DNA from: DATKYQ01 sp964640665
Lineage (GTDB): Bacteria; Myxococcota; B64-G9
DNA length: 64,000 nucleotides
NCBI GenBank assembly: GCA_964640665.1
Contig: CAZXHT010000004.1
Span: forward strand, 1-64,000
Direction of reading: 5' to 3'
This document shows positions 35,240-43,935 of this stretch, one piece after another; within the stretch, counting starts at the first letter, position 1; the number at the start of each line of letters is the position of its first letter. Under the pieces are notes generated by a model that was not told where the DNA came from, searched no databases, and saw only the letters and a list, made by a program, of their open reading frames with translations. The position numbers and the translations under genes were made by a program.

Positions 35240-36580
35240 ATGAGACAACTTGTTGCTCTCGCCTGGCGCAGCATTTGGCGCAATCGTCGGCGCACCGTCA
35301 TCACGGTTGTGTCCATCAGCCTGGCCCTGGCGCTGTCCGTCTTTTTCATCGCCTTTGCCGACGGGACGTACGCCAAGATGGTTGACAACGCCGTGCGCAT
35401 GCAGGCGGGGCACATGACCATAGAAAACGTCGAGTACCTGGATGCTCCGGCCATAGACCTGACGGTGACTGACAGCGGAGAGCTGCGCAAGAGAGTCGAA
35501 GGGCTGTCGGGCGTTGAACGTACTAAGGCGCTGGTCATGGGGCAAGGCGTTGCTAAATCGGGCGGCGGTTCGGTCGGCGTGGCGGTAATGGGTGTCGAGC
35601 CAGCGGTAGAGGCCGTAAGCTCTCCGCTGGCGAAAAAGCTTATCTCCGGCGGCTACCTGCAGGACGGTGACGAACGCAAGGTGGTCGTGGGAGCAGAGCT
35701 GGCCCGGCGCCTCAAATTGGGCAAGAAGAAGGATGCCGAGCGGATCGCCTCGTTCTTCGATCCGATGCTTATACAATTCGGAGTACGAATCGACTCGCTC
35801 GTGGAGGATGTGCGGATACGTCTGGCGGTCGGTAAGAAACTGGTCGTCTCGACCAACAACATCGACGGCGAGCTGGTCGAGGAACTGGTGCGGGTAAGAG
35901 GAGTCTTCGAGACCGGCGCTGTTGAGGTCGACGCCTATGTCATCCAACTGCCTATCGATTTCTGCCGCAGGCTGTACGGGATGAGCGCGCTGCAGTCAAC
36001 CCAGATAGGGGTGCTGGTTAAAAATGCCGACGAACGCGACGAGATTATCGAGAAGGTCAGGGGCCTGATGCATGATCCCCGCGCGACCGTTGTCCCCTGG
36101 GAAAAGGTGCTGCCCGACCTGGCCGCCTACATCGCGGTCGATGGCGGCTCGAACCTGATCTTCCAGGGCATCTTTATCTTCTTGATCTTGTTCATCATCT
36201 TCAACACCATCTTGATGTCGGTGCTCGAGCGCAAGCGCGAGTTCGCCGTGCTTTTGGCCATCGGAACTCCGTCGGCAAGGTTGAAGTGGCAGATACTGGT
36301 CGAATCGTCTTTTATCGGTTTGATGGGTTGCTTCTTCGGGTTGGGCATCGGCGGGGTCAGCGCATACCTGATGCAGGTTTACGGCATCGACATCTCGGGC
36401 CTGTATTCCGAAGGCATGTCCGTGTCCGGGTTCGCGATGGATACCATACTGTACGCTCGGCTGACACCGGAGTTGCTGGTTGTCATGGGCTCAATCGTCT
36501 TCGGTGCGACACTGCTCATCAGTCTTTACCCCATGGGCCAGATCAAGCGCATTCAACTGGCCGACGTCTTGAGAGGTTAG
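35240..36580 (+). CDS. ABC transporter permease, FtsX/LolC-E type (second subunit)
   Basis: 446 residues with the same plan as its neighbour: N-terminal helix after a W-R-S-I-W-R-N-R-R-R-T segment that is nearly shared between the two, a larger periplasmic domain (about residues 40-300), and three C-terminal helices. The loop between the last helices reads E-R-K-R-E-F-A-V-L-L-A-I-G-T-P. The two permeases are diverged paralogues rather than recent copies, which points to a heterodimer like LolC/LolE. The ATP-binding gene begins only 4 bases after its stop, so the three transport genes are certainly one unit. Confidence 0.9.
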   Translation: MRQLVALAWRSIWRNRRRTVITVVSISLALALSVFFIAFADGTYAKMVDNAVRMQAGHMTIENVEYLDAPAIDLTVTDSGELRKRVEGLSGVERTKALVMGQGVAKSGGGSVGVAVMGVEPAVEAVSSPLAKKLISGGYLQDGDERKVVVGAELARRLKLGKKKDAERIASFFDPMLIQFGVRIDSLVEDVRIRLAVGKKLVVSTNNIDGELVEELVRVRGVFETGAVEVDAYVIQLPIDFCRRLYGMSALQSTQIGVLVKNADERDEIIEKVRGLMHDPRATVVPWEKVLPDLAAYIAVDGGSNLIFQGIFIFLILFIIFNTILMSVLERKREFAVLLAIGTPSARLKWQILVESSFIGLMGCFFGLGIGGVSAYLMQVYGIDISGLYSEGMSVSGFAMDTILYARLTPELLVVMGSIVFGATLLISLYPMGQIKRIQLADVLRG

Positions 36581-36584
36581 AGTC

Positions 36585-37292
36585 ATGGAAGCCATAGTCA
36601 AGTTGCAGTCGGTCACCAAGGATTACGGCAAGGGAGATATTGTGGTGCACGCGCTACGCGGCGTCGACCTGGAGATAGAAAAGGGCTCCTTCGCGGCCGT
36701 GGCCGGACCGTCGGGCTCGGGCAAGAGCACGCTTCTGAACATCATCAGCGGGCTGGACCGGGTAAGCTCCGGCGCGGTGCTGGTTGACGGCAAGGACGTG
36801 ACCGCCATGAGCCGCGGCCAACTCAGCCGGCTGCGGCTGATGCGCATCGGTTTCGTTTTCCAGTCATACAACCTGCTGCCGGTGCTGACAGCCTACGAAA
36901 ACGCCGAGTACGTCCTGATGATGCAGGGCATGCCTGCCGCCCGGCGCCGCGAGCGCGTGATGGCCTTGCTGGCCGAGGTGGGTCTTTCGGGCATGGAGCG
37001 CCGCTTTCCGCGCGAGCTATCCGGCGGCCAGCAGCAGCGGGTGGCCATCGCGCGGGCGATCGCCTCCGAGCCGGCACTGGTGCTGGCCGACGAACCTACC
37101 GCCAACGTCGATTCGAAGACGGCCGCCGCCCTACTCGACCTGATGGCCAAGCTGAACGAAGAGAAAAATGTGACATTCTTGTTCTCGACCCACGATCGCA
37201 GGGTCATGCAGCGTGCCGGACGATTGATTGTGCTCACGGACGGAGCGATTTCCCAAAACGGAGCGGCGAAAATGCCGGAGGAACATGAATAG
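36585..37292 (+). CDS. ABC transporter ATP-binding protein, LolD/MacB type
   Basis: 235 residues. Walker A G-P-S-G-S-G-K-S-T, Q-loop V-F-Q-S-Y-N-L-L-P, signature L-S-G-G-Q-Q-Q, Walker B L-V-L-A-D-E-P-T-A-N and a switch His (F-S-T-H-D-R-R) are all intact. The Q-S-Y-N-L-L-P and E-P-T-A-N-V-D forms are typical of the LolD/MacB subfamily. It energises the two adjacent permeases. The following barrel gene starts inside its 3' end (8-base overlap) and so belongs to the same operon. Confidence 0.94.
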   Translation: MEAIVKLQSVTKDYGKGDIVVHALRGVDLEIEKGSFAAVAGPSGSGKSTLLNIISGLDRVSSGAVLVDGKDVTAMSRGQLSRLRLMRIGFVFQSYNLLPVLTAYENAEYVLMMQGMPAARRRERVMALLAEVGLSGMERRFPRELSGGQQQRVAIARAIASEPALVLADEPTANVDSKTAAALLDLMAKLNEEKNVTFLFSTHDRRVMQRAGRLIVLTDGAISQNGAAKMPEEHE

Positions 37293-38547
37293 GCGCGCGA
37301 CCTGCGTAATATGCCTCTTGGCCGGAGTTCTCGCAGCCATGCCGGCCGCGGCCCTGGTCGGAGACAGTGACGAGAGTTTCGGGCTCGACGGCAGCCTGCG
37401 CACTGTCACGGCCGCAACGGTCAACTACGATTATCCCTTGTTCTTCGGCGCCGACAACCGGGCGGACGGTCTCTCGCAGACGATCCTGCGCCTTACGGCC
37501 GGCGGCAGGCCCGCAGAGTGGTTGAGCTACGAAGTCCACGGGGTGCAGGATCTCAGCCTGAGCAGTTTCTCAGGCGAGATGCTCCCCGGCTTCGGCATGC
37601 CGGGCGCGGGCGGCGGCGCCGTTCGCTACCGGGCCGTCGATCTGAGCTGGGAGTGGGCGGGCCAAGACGATGTGCGCGCCCACATGTGGCTCGATCGCTG
37701 CAACCTGAAATTCGCACTGCCCTTTGCCGACCTGACCATCGGGCGGCAGGCGATTACCTTTGGCAAGGCCTATTTCTACAATCCCCTGGATGTTTTTTTG
37801 GCGTTCGATCCGCGCAGCTTCGATCGGGACTACAAGGCCGGCGTGGACGCCTTGCGCATCGCCATACCGCTGGGTGACTTCTCGGGGCTCGACCTGATTG
37901 GCGTTGTGGGACGTGAAGTGGGGTTGTTAGGAAGTTACACAACGGATGGTTTTGCTGACATCGACTGGCGCGGCTCGGCCCTGCTGGCGCGCCTGTTTAC
38001 GACCGCCTGGGAGTGGGACCTGGCCCTGCAGGGTGGCAAGCTGTACGGCGACTACCAGCTTGGCGGGGCCGTCTCCGGCGAACTCGGTCCGCTGGCCGTG
38101 AGGGCCGAGGCGGCCTACCTGTTCAGTCAGGAAATCCTGACGGCGGTGATCGGGGCGGGACATCGTTTCGAAAACACTCTCGATATCGAGGCCGAGTATC
38201 TGTACAACGGCGCCGGCGATCCTGACGATCTGGCTACGTCCTTTATGCGGGTGGGCGCGGGGGACAGCTTCCACGCCGGACGGCATATCATGGGGCTGGT
38301 CGCGACATACGAGATCCTGCCCATTCTTACAGGCTCGCTGGCCTGGATCTTCTCTTTCTCGGACTTCTCCAGCCTGATCCAGCCGGGGCTTTCGCTTTCC
38401 GTCTCGGACGAGGCCGATTTCATGTTCGGCGCCATGATTGCACTGGGAGCTCGTCCCAAGGGTGACTCGGTGCTTAATATGGACTTGAGAAGCGAATTCG
38501 GCAGCTACCCGAATTTTTACTACATGGAGTTCAAGTTCTACTTCTGA
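37285..38547 (+). CDS. Putative outer-membrane beta-barrel protein of the export operon
   Basis: 420 residues from the ATG at 37285, which follows GGAGGAA inside the end of the ATPase gene. The signal peptide ends at about M-P-A-A-A-L. The mature protein alternates hydrophobic and polar residues with many aromatic positions, contains two R-Q-A-I-T-F-G-K-A-Y-like porin strands, and ends in Y-M-E-F-K-F-Y-F with a terminal Phe, so a barrel in the outer membrane is likely. It may be the outer-membrane end of the LolA-like/permease/ATPase system that precedes it. No family name is certain. Its stop is one base from the convergent KamA-family gene. Confidence 0.7.
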   Translation: MNRRATCVICLLAGVLAAMPAAALVGDSDESFGLDGSLRTVTAATVNYDYPLFFGADNRADGLSQTILRLTAGGRPAEWLSYEVHGVQDLSLSSFSGEMLPGFGMPGAGGGAVRYRAVDLSWEWAGQDDVRAHMWLDRCNLKFALPFADLTIGRQAITFGKAYFYNPLDVFLAFDPRSFDRDYKAGVDALRIAIPLGDFSGLDLIGVVGREVGLLGSYTTDGFADIDWRGSALLARLFTTAWEWDLALQGGKLYGDYQLGGAVSGELGPLAVRAEAAYLFSQEILTAVIGAGHRFENTLDIEAEYLYNGAGDPDDLATSFMRVGAGDSFHAGRHIMGLVATYEILPILTGSLAWIFSFSDFSSLIQPGLSLSVSDEADFMFGAMIALGARPKGDSVLNMDLRSEFGSYPNFYYMEFKFYF

Positions 38548-38548
38548 G

Positions 38549-40339
38549 TCAGAAATAGTACCAGATGGTGGCGTAGTCGTTCGGATCTTCACCGCTTGCC
38601 GCCAGGCGATCGAGGTAGGTAAGGATCGGGACATCCGCGGCCACGAAGCTTTTTCGCTCGACTATGTTCTTCTCCCAGGGGTGGAACTCATAGACCCGCG
38701 CCCCGTCCGGGGCGATGGCCAACAGCGAGCGGTGCTGCAGCGCGCGCAAGTGGTTCTTGCCCAGGCGGGGCACGTTGTAGACCACCTCGTCGGTGCGCCG
38801 GGTGCCCGGCAGCAGGCGGCTTTCTTCTTTTTGTTCCTGCATCAGCCTGGCCAGCGGTACCCGGTAGGCGGCCATCTCTTCTTCTCCCTTGGCGACGAAC
38901 GTGTAGTACGGGTCGATGCCGATGCGGCGCAGCAGCATGCGCAGCCTGGTGGACTCGAAGCGACGCGAGACGAAGAAGGTATATACCTGCTGGTTGTAGG
39001 CGCTGATTCCCCGCCGTCGGAGGCGATCGATGGCCGTAACCATCTCGGGGGTGATCTCATAGGGGTGCTCGACGTGGGTCACCAGACACAACTCGCGCCG
39101 GCCGGGCAGGCGGTAGGAGCCCAGCAGGTCGGCCAGCGACTCTGTCACGCGCATGGGCAAGGTGACGGGAATCCGGCTTCCGATACGGATCAGATCGATG
39201 CGCTCGATGGCTGCCAGCTTGTCGAGCAGTCCGCGCAGTCGCTCGTCGCTCATGACCAGCGGATCGCCGCCGGTGATCAACACCTCGCGGATGGCCGGGT
39301 GCGCTGCGATCCAGTCGATTGCGGCGTCGATTTTGGCCTGCGGGGCGAGCGAACCCGGGGCCAGGGGCTGTTCGATTTCCCAGTTACGCTGGCAGTAGAC
39401 GCAGATTTGCGGGCAGGAGTTGTAGGGTTTGAGGATGCAGACCGCCGGGTAGCGCCGGGTTACGAGTTCCACGGGAGAGGTGTAGTGTTCGCCCATGAAG
39501 TCGAAAAAAACTTCGCGGTTTTCCCGGTGCTCGATCATGGGCTCGACGTAGCTCGGGGGCGGCAGTACCTGGGCGCGAACCGCCGCGTCGCGCGGCCCGG
39601 CCTGTTCGTCCATGAGTGAGGCGTAGTAGGGTGTGATACCGACCGGGATGCGATTCTGGTTGGCCCGCCGAATGGCCGCGGCCTGCTGGTCTTCGATGGA
39701 CACCACTTTTCCTATTTGCTCGGCTGTCTGTAAAATGTGCCGCGACTGCCATTTCCAGTCGTTCCAGTCGTCGGGTGCGCCGCCCAGCAGTTTCAGGATC
39801 TTGCGGCGCCGCTCGCCGCGCCTGGTAACGGATTCCGGGTCCAGTCCGTCTTGGTAACGACCCATGATTTCTTCAACGTGTTGCCAGAGCCGATCGAGTT
39901 GATCAGAGCGTTGTTGGGAAGCCTGCTCGGCCGGTATGTCCGGTGAAATGGGGGGAAACTCCAACATTTCGATTGTGCAGTGACCCTCGATGCCCTTGAA
40001 CAGGTTGATCAGATCGGCGAAGAATCCGGGGCTGAGATCCGGCCGGGCCTTTCCCCGGGCCAGGTCCCACAATGCCTCGGTGGTGCTGAAGCCCGCCAGG
40101 GCATCCGAGGAGGCCCGGCCAATGGAGTGCAGAGCCAAGATGCAATCGCGGCGGCGGATCATATCGTTGGGCGCGAGTGCCTGTTGCGGATCGGGGGGCT
40201 CGACATCGCGCCGCTCGAGCCAGGTATGCAGCACGCGGTGTGCCTCGGTCAGCGTATCGGCGTCTGCCAATTGCAGAAACAAGTCTCCGGCTTCTTGCCG
40301 CAGTGCCGCGGGAGTGAACTTATCTTCTGGATTCCACAA
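38549..40339 (-). CDS. KamA-family radical SAM protein with long N-terminal extension
   Basis: 596 residues, well above the about 340-420 of lysine 2,3-aminomutases. The radical SAM cluster motif C-x-x-x-C-x-x-C is at about 308-315 (S-C-P-Q-I-C-V-Y-C-Q-R-N-W-E), followed by L-I-T-G-G-D-P-L and R-I-G-S-R-I-P-V-T, both family hallmarks; H-V-E-H-P-Y-E-I-T and the P-Y-Y-T-F segment continue the match. These enzymes use SAM and PLP to move an amino group, or in EpmB make beta-lysine for EF-P. The first 200 residues are a helical region not found in those enzymes. I cannot place a PLP Lys with confidence. It is the last gene of the minus-strand unit that begins with the NSS transporter, 6 bases after a lipoprotein gene. 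Confidence 0.85.
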   Translation of the reverse strand: MWNPEDKFTPAALRQEAGDLFLQLADADTLTEAHRVLHTWLERRDVEPPDPQQALAPNDMIRRRDCILALHSIGRASSDALAGFSTTEALWDLARGKARPDLSPGFFADLINLFKGIEGHCTIEMLEFPPISPDIPAEQASQQRSDQLDRLWQHVEEIMGRYQDGLDPESVTRRGERRRKILKLLGGAPDDWNDWKWQSRHILQTAEQIGKVVSIEDQQAAAIRRANQNRIPVGITPYYASLMDEQAGPRDAAVRAQVLPPPSYVEPMIEHRENREVFFDFMGEHYTSPVELVTRRYPAVCILKPYNSCPQICVYCQRNWEIEQPLAPGSLAPQAKIDAAIDWIAAHPAIREVLITGGDPLVMSDERLRGLLDKLAAIERIDLIRIGSRIPVTLPMRVTESLADLLGSYRLPGRRELCLVTHVEHPYEITPEMVTAIDRLRRRGISAYNQQVYTFFVSRRFESTRLRMLLRRIGIDPYYTFVAKGEEEMAAYRVPLARLMQEQKEESRLLPGTRRTDEVVYNVPRLGKNHLRALQHRSLLAIAPDGARVYEFHPWEKNIVERKSFVAADVPILTYLDRLAASGEDPNDYATIWYYF

Positions 40340-40345
40340 TGTGTT

Positions 40346-41671
40346 TTATCTCCTTTTGCTTTCCAGAAGCCACCAGGGCGAGGAAATGTCGCCCGGGCGA
40401 CCTCGTTGCATCGGGTTCGGCTCGATTGTGCCGTCTTTCTTGACTATGAAGCTGGTCTCGAACCGGGGCGCCCCGTCAAAGCTGACCTTACAACGCCAGG
40501 AGCCGGCATGGTCAGCGAGCGGCTCGTCATCCGATTTCGAACCGGGATAGGCTAGCACGTACGGTAACGGAACGGCGTAACGGGTCAGGTGTGTCTGCCG
40601 GTTGCCGCCGCCGATGTCGGTCAGGGCCTTGATGGCACCCGACTTGCCGACGATAACCGGTTTGCCGTTTGCGAAACAGCGGGCCGTCACCGCCTGGGTC
40701 TTGGGCGTGACCGCGAAAACCACGAGCCAGGGGCGTTCGCGGGTGACCGGGTCTACGCGAATGGGATCCGGGTGATAGGCCAGCCAGATCTTGTTTGCAA
40801 GAGGCTCGGGGCTCAGATCGATATCGCCAAAGTCGTGTTTCTCACCCGTCGCGCCGACAGTGTAACTCGCCCGGAAACGAGTCGCCTGCGGCATGGGCTC
40901 GCCAGACCGGGGCCGACACTCGGCGGTTCCCTCCGGCCGGCCGGGCCTACGCTTGATGCCGCAACGCAATTGTTCGGAGCCTGCCGAGATTGTCAGGCTG
41001 TCATCCTCTTCGACTTCGCCCCACAGGCGCACGAAGAAATGGCTGAGCTTGTCTTTGTCGTAATATGGCATGACCTCCAGCGGGGAGGGTACTCCTTTTA
41101 CCGCTGGCGGCGGCCGGGGCGGCGTGAATTTGCTCGCGTACCACCATCTGAAAGGCGATCGGAATGCGCCCGCCGTGATGCGCGGCGCAGTTGGCTTGTG
41201 CTTCAGTCCCGGTGAGGCTTGAGAGGTACCTGTTTGGTGAGGGACACCTAGCAGGGCGAGCAACTCGTCCAGCAGGTTCTTGCGATTTGCCGTGTCCAAC
41301 CCGGGGGCCTTGAGCTGATCGAGCAGGGCCATCATGCCGGTGAAGACCCGATCGGCCTCTTCGCGGCGGCGCTGATACTCTGCATTGGATATGCGACAGG
41401 CATTGTAGTCGTGGCATAGGGCCAACATGCGGTGCATCATTACCTGCACCAGCTCGGAGGGATCCCTGAGCTTCTCTTTCTCGACACCGGCCCCGACCGA
41501 GAAGCTGCCGATCGAGAAGCTCAGCTTGGCCTTGAGGCTCTCATAGCGCACGCGGTAGTCTTCGCAGTCCTGACGGACGATCTCGCCAATCGGAGCCGGG
41601 CAGCGATACGAGCTGTAGGTGGCGCAGCCGCCGAACAGCACGAGTACACAAACGCCAACGATCGGCCTCAT
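40346..41671 (-). CDS. Lipoprotein of unknown function, tandem paralogue A
   Basis: 441 residues. The start at 41671 gives a short signal with lipobox F-G-G-C (lipid Cys about 16); an in-frame ATG at 41740 lies too far upstream. The mature N-terminus has C-P-A-P-I-G-E-I and D-C-E-D-Y-R-V-R-Y-E-S-L, then a helical part (D-P-S-E-L-V-Q-V-M, L-C-H-D-Y-N-A-C-R). After a Pro-rich linker come two probable beta-sandwich modules with V-T-A-R-C-F-A-N-G-K-P-V. It is a diverged copy of the gene directly upstream, which it overlaps by 4 bases. No family is known to me. Surface or periplasmic location follows from the lipobox. Confidence 0.78.
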   Translation of the reverse strand: MRPIVGVCVLVLFGGCATYSSYRCPAPIGEIVRQDCEDYRVRYESLKAKLSFSIGSFSVGAGVEKEKLRDPSELVQVMMHRMLALCHDYNACRISNAEYQRRREEADRVFTGMMALLDQLKAPGLDTANRKNLLDELLALLGVPHQTGTSQASPGLKHKPTAPRITAGAFRSPFRWWYASKFTPPRPPPAVKGVPSPLEVMPYYDKDKLSHFFVRLWGEVEEDDSLTISAGSEQLRCGIKRRPGRPEGTAECRPRSGEPMPQATRFRASYTVGATGEKHDFGDIDLSPEPLANKIWLAYHPDPIRVDPVTRERPWLVVFAVTPKTQAVTARCFANGKPVIVGKSGAIKALTDIGGGNRQTHLTRYAVPLPYVLAYPGSKSDDEPLADHAGSWRCKVSFDGAPRFETSFIVKKDGTIEPNPMQRGRPGDISSPWWLLESKRR

Positions 41672-43191
41672 GTTCCGGCCCTCTGATCTTCTCGTGTGGC
41701 CTCGATCTTGTTTGGCAGGATACGGGTCTCGATTTTCCACCAGGGATGCAATATGTCTCCAGACTTGCCGAGCTGCCCGTCGAGCGGCTCGAGCTTGCCG
41801 TCTTTTTTAACCTTGAAGAGTAACTCGCGCACTGGCACGGCGTCAACCATGACGCGGCAGCGCCAGGCGCCGGTTTTAGGAGGCCAGAGTTGCATGCCTT
41901 CAGGTAGCGTGCCTTTCGCCCGAAAAACAACAAAGGGCAACGGAAACTCGTAATGCCACCATTCGATGAACGGATGGGCGACCGAGCGGCTCGAGTGCGG
42001 GTTGGTCTTCTCGTAGCGCGGACGATCCTGCAGCGTGCCGCTCTGGCCTGTGCCGCGGCTGGTCCTGATGGCCCCGGTGACAGCCTGGTCGCCGACCCAG
42101 CATCGGGCGGTGGCCTTCTGGTAGTCGCGCAGGCGCAGGCTGACAAACAGGTGGGGACGCTCGAAGTCGGCAGGCAGTGCGCGCGGCTCGGGCAGGAATG
42201 AGAGCCAGCCGGCCCGCATGTCGCGATCGTAGTCGATTTTGAAACTCTTCTCGACGCTTAGGGCCAGGTCGTGTTCTTCAGAGCCCAAAGTTGCCCATTC
42301 GTCGCGGGTGGCACTGTAGTATCCGACCTGATAGCCGTAATGAAGCTTGCTGAAGAAGAAATTCTTGGGCAGCTTGCAGCGAACACTGCTTACCCCGTCG
42401 GCGTTTTTCTTCACCGGGCAACGCTGCTTTCTGCCGTCGTGGAAACGTATCTCGACCCGGTCGTCTGCCTCGATGTGCCCCCAGAGCTTCAGTGCAATTC
42501 GCGGCGCGTAGCCGGCCACCTTCATGTTGTGCGGTTTGTCCTTGGATTTGGGCACCCAGACGTGATCGATCGTCGGTTTGCCCCAGGGCGTGATAAGGCG
42601 CGGAAAGCCTTCCTTGATCGGAACCGGGATTGGCGGCAGGTTGAGCGAGCCGAACCAGGGATCGGACGAGAAGAAGGCCCGCTTGCGCACATGCTTCTGC
42701 GTTTCGCTCGCGTGTTTCACAGTCGCCTGGGGCGGGTGTTTGCGCGGCGCGGGCTCGCCCAGCAGGCGCATCAGTTTCTCGAGCAGTTGCTGGCGCTGCT
42801 GTTGGGTAAGGTCGGTCCGCTTCAACTGCTGGCCGAGCGCCACGATGGCGGTCATGCTCTTGTCTATTTCCTCGCGCCGGCTCCGGTAATCCGCCGCGGT
42901 CATGCGGCAGGCGTTGAAGTCGTGGCACAGGGCCGTCATGCGCGCCGACATCACCTGGATCAGTTCGGAAGGATCGCGTAGCGCTTCGGAGTGGATGCCG
43001 GCCTCCAGTTTGGCCGATCCGACGCCGGCGGACAGGTCGACCCGCAACGACTCGTATCGGGTCCGGTAGCTCTCGCAATCGTCGCGGATTATCTGACCGA
43101 TGGGATCGGGACAGCGGTATTCACGTGACGCCGCGCAGCCGATTACCTGGGCCATGGCTACCGTGGAGATGAGTGAAATGAATTGTCTCAT
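41668..43191 (-). CDS. Lipoprotein of unknown function, tandem paralogue B
   Basis: 507 residues with a lipobox V-I-G-C near residue 19. It shares with its downstream neighbour the start of the mature protein (Y-R-C-P-D-P-I-G-Q-I-I, D-C-E-S-Y-R-T-R-Y-E-S-L), the helical region D-P-S-E-L-I-Q-V-M, L-C-H-D-F-N-A-C-R, a Pro-rich linker, and two C-terminal modules with T-A-R-C-W-V-G-D-Q-A-V. It differs in the middle, which is about 60 residues longer. It starts 4 bases after RNase PH and should be cotranslated with paralogue A. The gene pair arose by tandem duplication, old enough that the DNA has fully diverged. Function is not known. Confidence 0.78.
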   Translation of the reverse strand: MRQFISLISTVAMAQVIGCAASREYRCPDPIGQIIRDDCESYRTRYESLRVDLSAGVGSAKLEAGIHSEALRDPSELIQVMSARMTALCHDFNACRMTAADYRSRREEIDKSMTAIVALGQQLKRTDLTQQQRQQLLEKLMRLLGEPAPRKHPPQATVKHASETQKHVRKRAFFSSDPWFGSLNLPPIPVPIKEGFPRLITPWGKPTIDHVWVPKSKDKPHNMKVAGYAPRIALKLWGHIEADDRVEIRFHDGRKQRCPVKKNADGVSSVRCKLPKNFFFSKLHYGYQVGYYSATRDEWATLGSEEHDLALSVEKSFKIDYDRDMRAGWLSFLPEPRALPADFERPHLFVSLRLRDYQKATARCWVGDQAVTGAIRTSRGTGQSGTLQDRPRYEKTNPHSSRSVAHPFIEWWHYEFPLPFVVFRAKGTLPEGMQLWPPKTGAWRCRVMVDAVPVRELLFKVKKDGKLEPLDGQLGKSGDILHPWWKIETRILPNKIEATREDQRAGT

Positions 43192-43195
43192 CGAG

Positions 43196-43906
43196 CTATC
43201 CTCGCAGGATGCCCTGCTGTGCTTCGAAGAGTCTCCGGGCTCCCAGGCGGGCGAGTTCGATCATTCCGTCGAGCAGTGATTTGTCGAATGGTTCTCCCTC
43301 GGCGGTTCCTTGCATCTCAATGAACTCGTTTTCTCCGGACATCACGAAGTTCATGTCAACATCGGCGGCGGAGTCTTCACTATAATCGGGGTCGAGCAAA
43401 ACCTGACCGTCTATCACGACGCACGATACGGCGCACACCGGCCGTTTGACGGGGGAGACAGGCAGCTTGCCGCTTGCGACCAGTGTGCGGACGGCCAGTT
43501 CGACGGCCACGAAGCCACCGGTGATGGCGGCCGTGCGGGTACCGCCGTCGGCCTGGATGACGTCGCAGTCGACGGTGACGGTGCGCGGGCCTAATGCTGT
43601 GAGATCGAACGCCGCTCGCAGCGAGCGCCCGATCAGGCGCTGGATCTCCTCTGAGCGTCCGCGCTTCTTGCGCGCTACCCGCCCCGGTGTCGAGCCGGGC
43701 AGCATGGAGTATTCGGCCGTGATCCAGCCGCTGCCGTCACCCTTGCGCTTGAGCCAGGGGGGGACTTCCTCGGCAAGCGTGGCTGCGCACAGCACGACGG
43801 TGTTTCCAAATGAAATCTGCACCGAGCCGGCCGGGTCCTTCTGGACGCCGGTGAGAATGGTGATCTTCCTGAGAGCATCGTTGTTTCTGCCGTCTGCGCG
43901 GGTCAT
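43196..43906 (-). CDS. rph: Ribonuclease PH
   Basis: 236 residues, the normal length when started at 43906, which follows GGAG; an in-frame upstream ATG at 44011 would add an unrelated tail. RNase PH trims tRNA 3' ends with phosphate as cosubstrate. Family marks: R-A-D-G-R near the start, the G-S-A/T-like V-L-C-A-A-T-L segment, P-R-K-K-R-G-R-like V-A-R-K-K-R-G-R-S-E-E-I-Q-R-L-I-G-R-S-L-R-A, D-C-D-V-I-Q-A-D-G-G-T-R-T-A-A-I-T-G, and the active-site Asp in D-P-D-Y-S-E-D-S-A-A-D-V-D. It lies between the NSS transporter and the lipoprotein pair in one dense minus-strand run, though its own cellular role is general. Confidence 0.95.
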   Translation of the reverse strand: MTRADGRNNDALRKITILTGVQKDPAGSVQISFGNTVVLCAATLAEEVPPWLKRKGDGSGWITAEYSMLPGSTPGRVARKKRGRSEEIQRLIGRSLRAAFDLTALGPRTVTVDCDVIQADGGTRTAAITGGFVAVELAVRTLVASGKLPVSPVKRPVCAVSCVVIDGQVLLDPDYSEDSAADVDMNFVMSGENEFIEMQGTAEGEPFDKSLLDGMIELARLGARRLFEAQQGILRG

Positions 43907-43935
43907 GTAATGAGACTCCTTGGTAAACAAGGGCG

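Noticed and set aside
38681..39619. 312-residue plus-strand open frame inside the KamA-family gene
   Set aside because: The minus-strand frame carries the radical SAM motifs; this is a shadow from codon bias.
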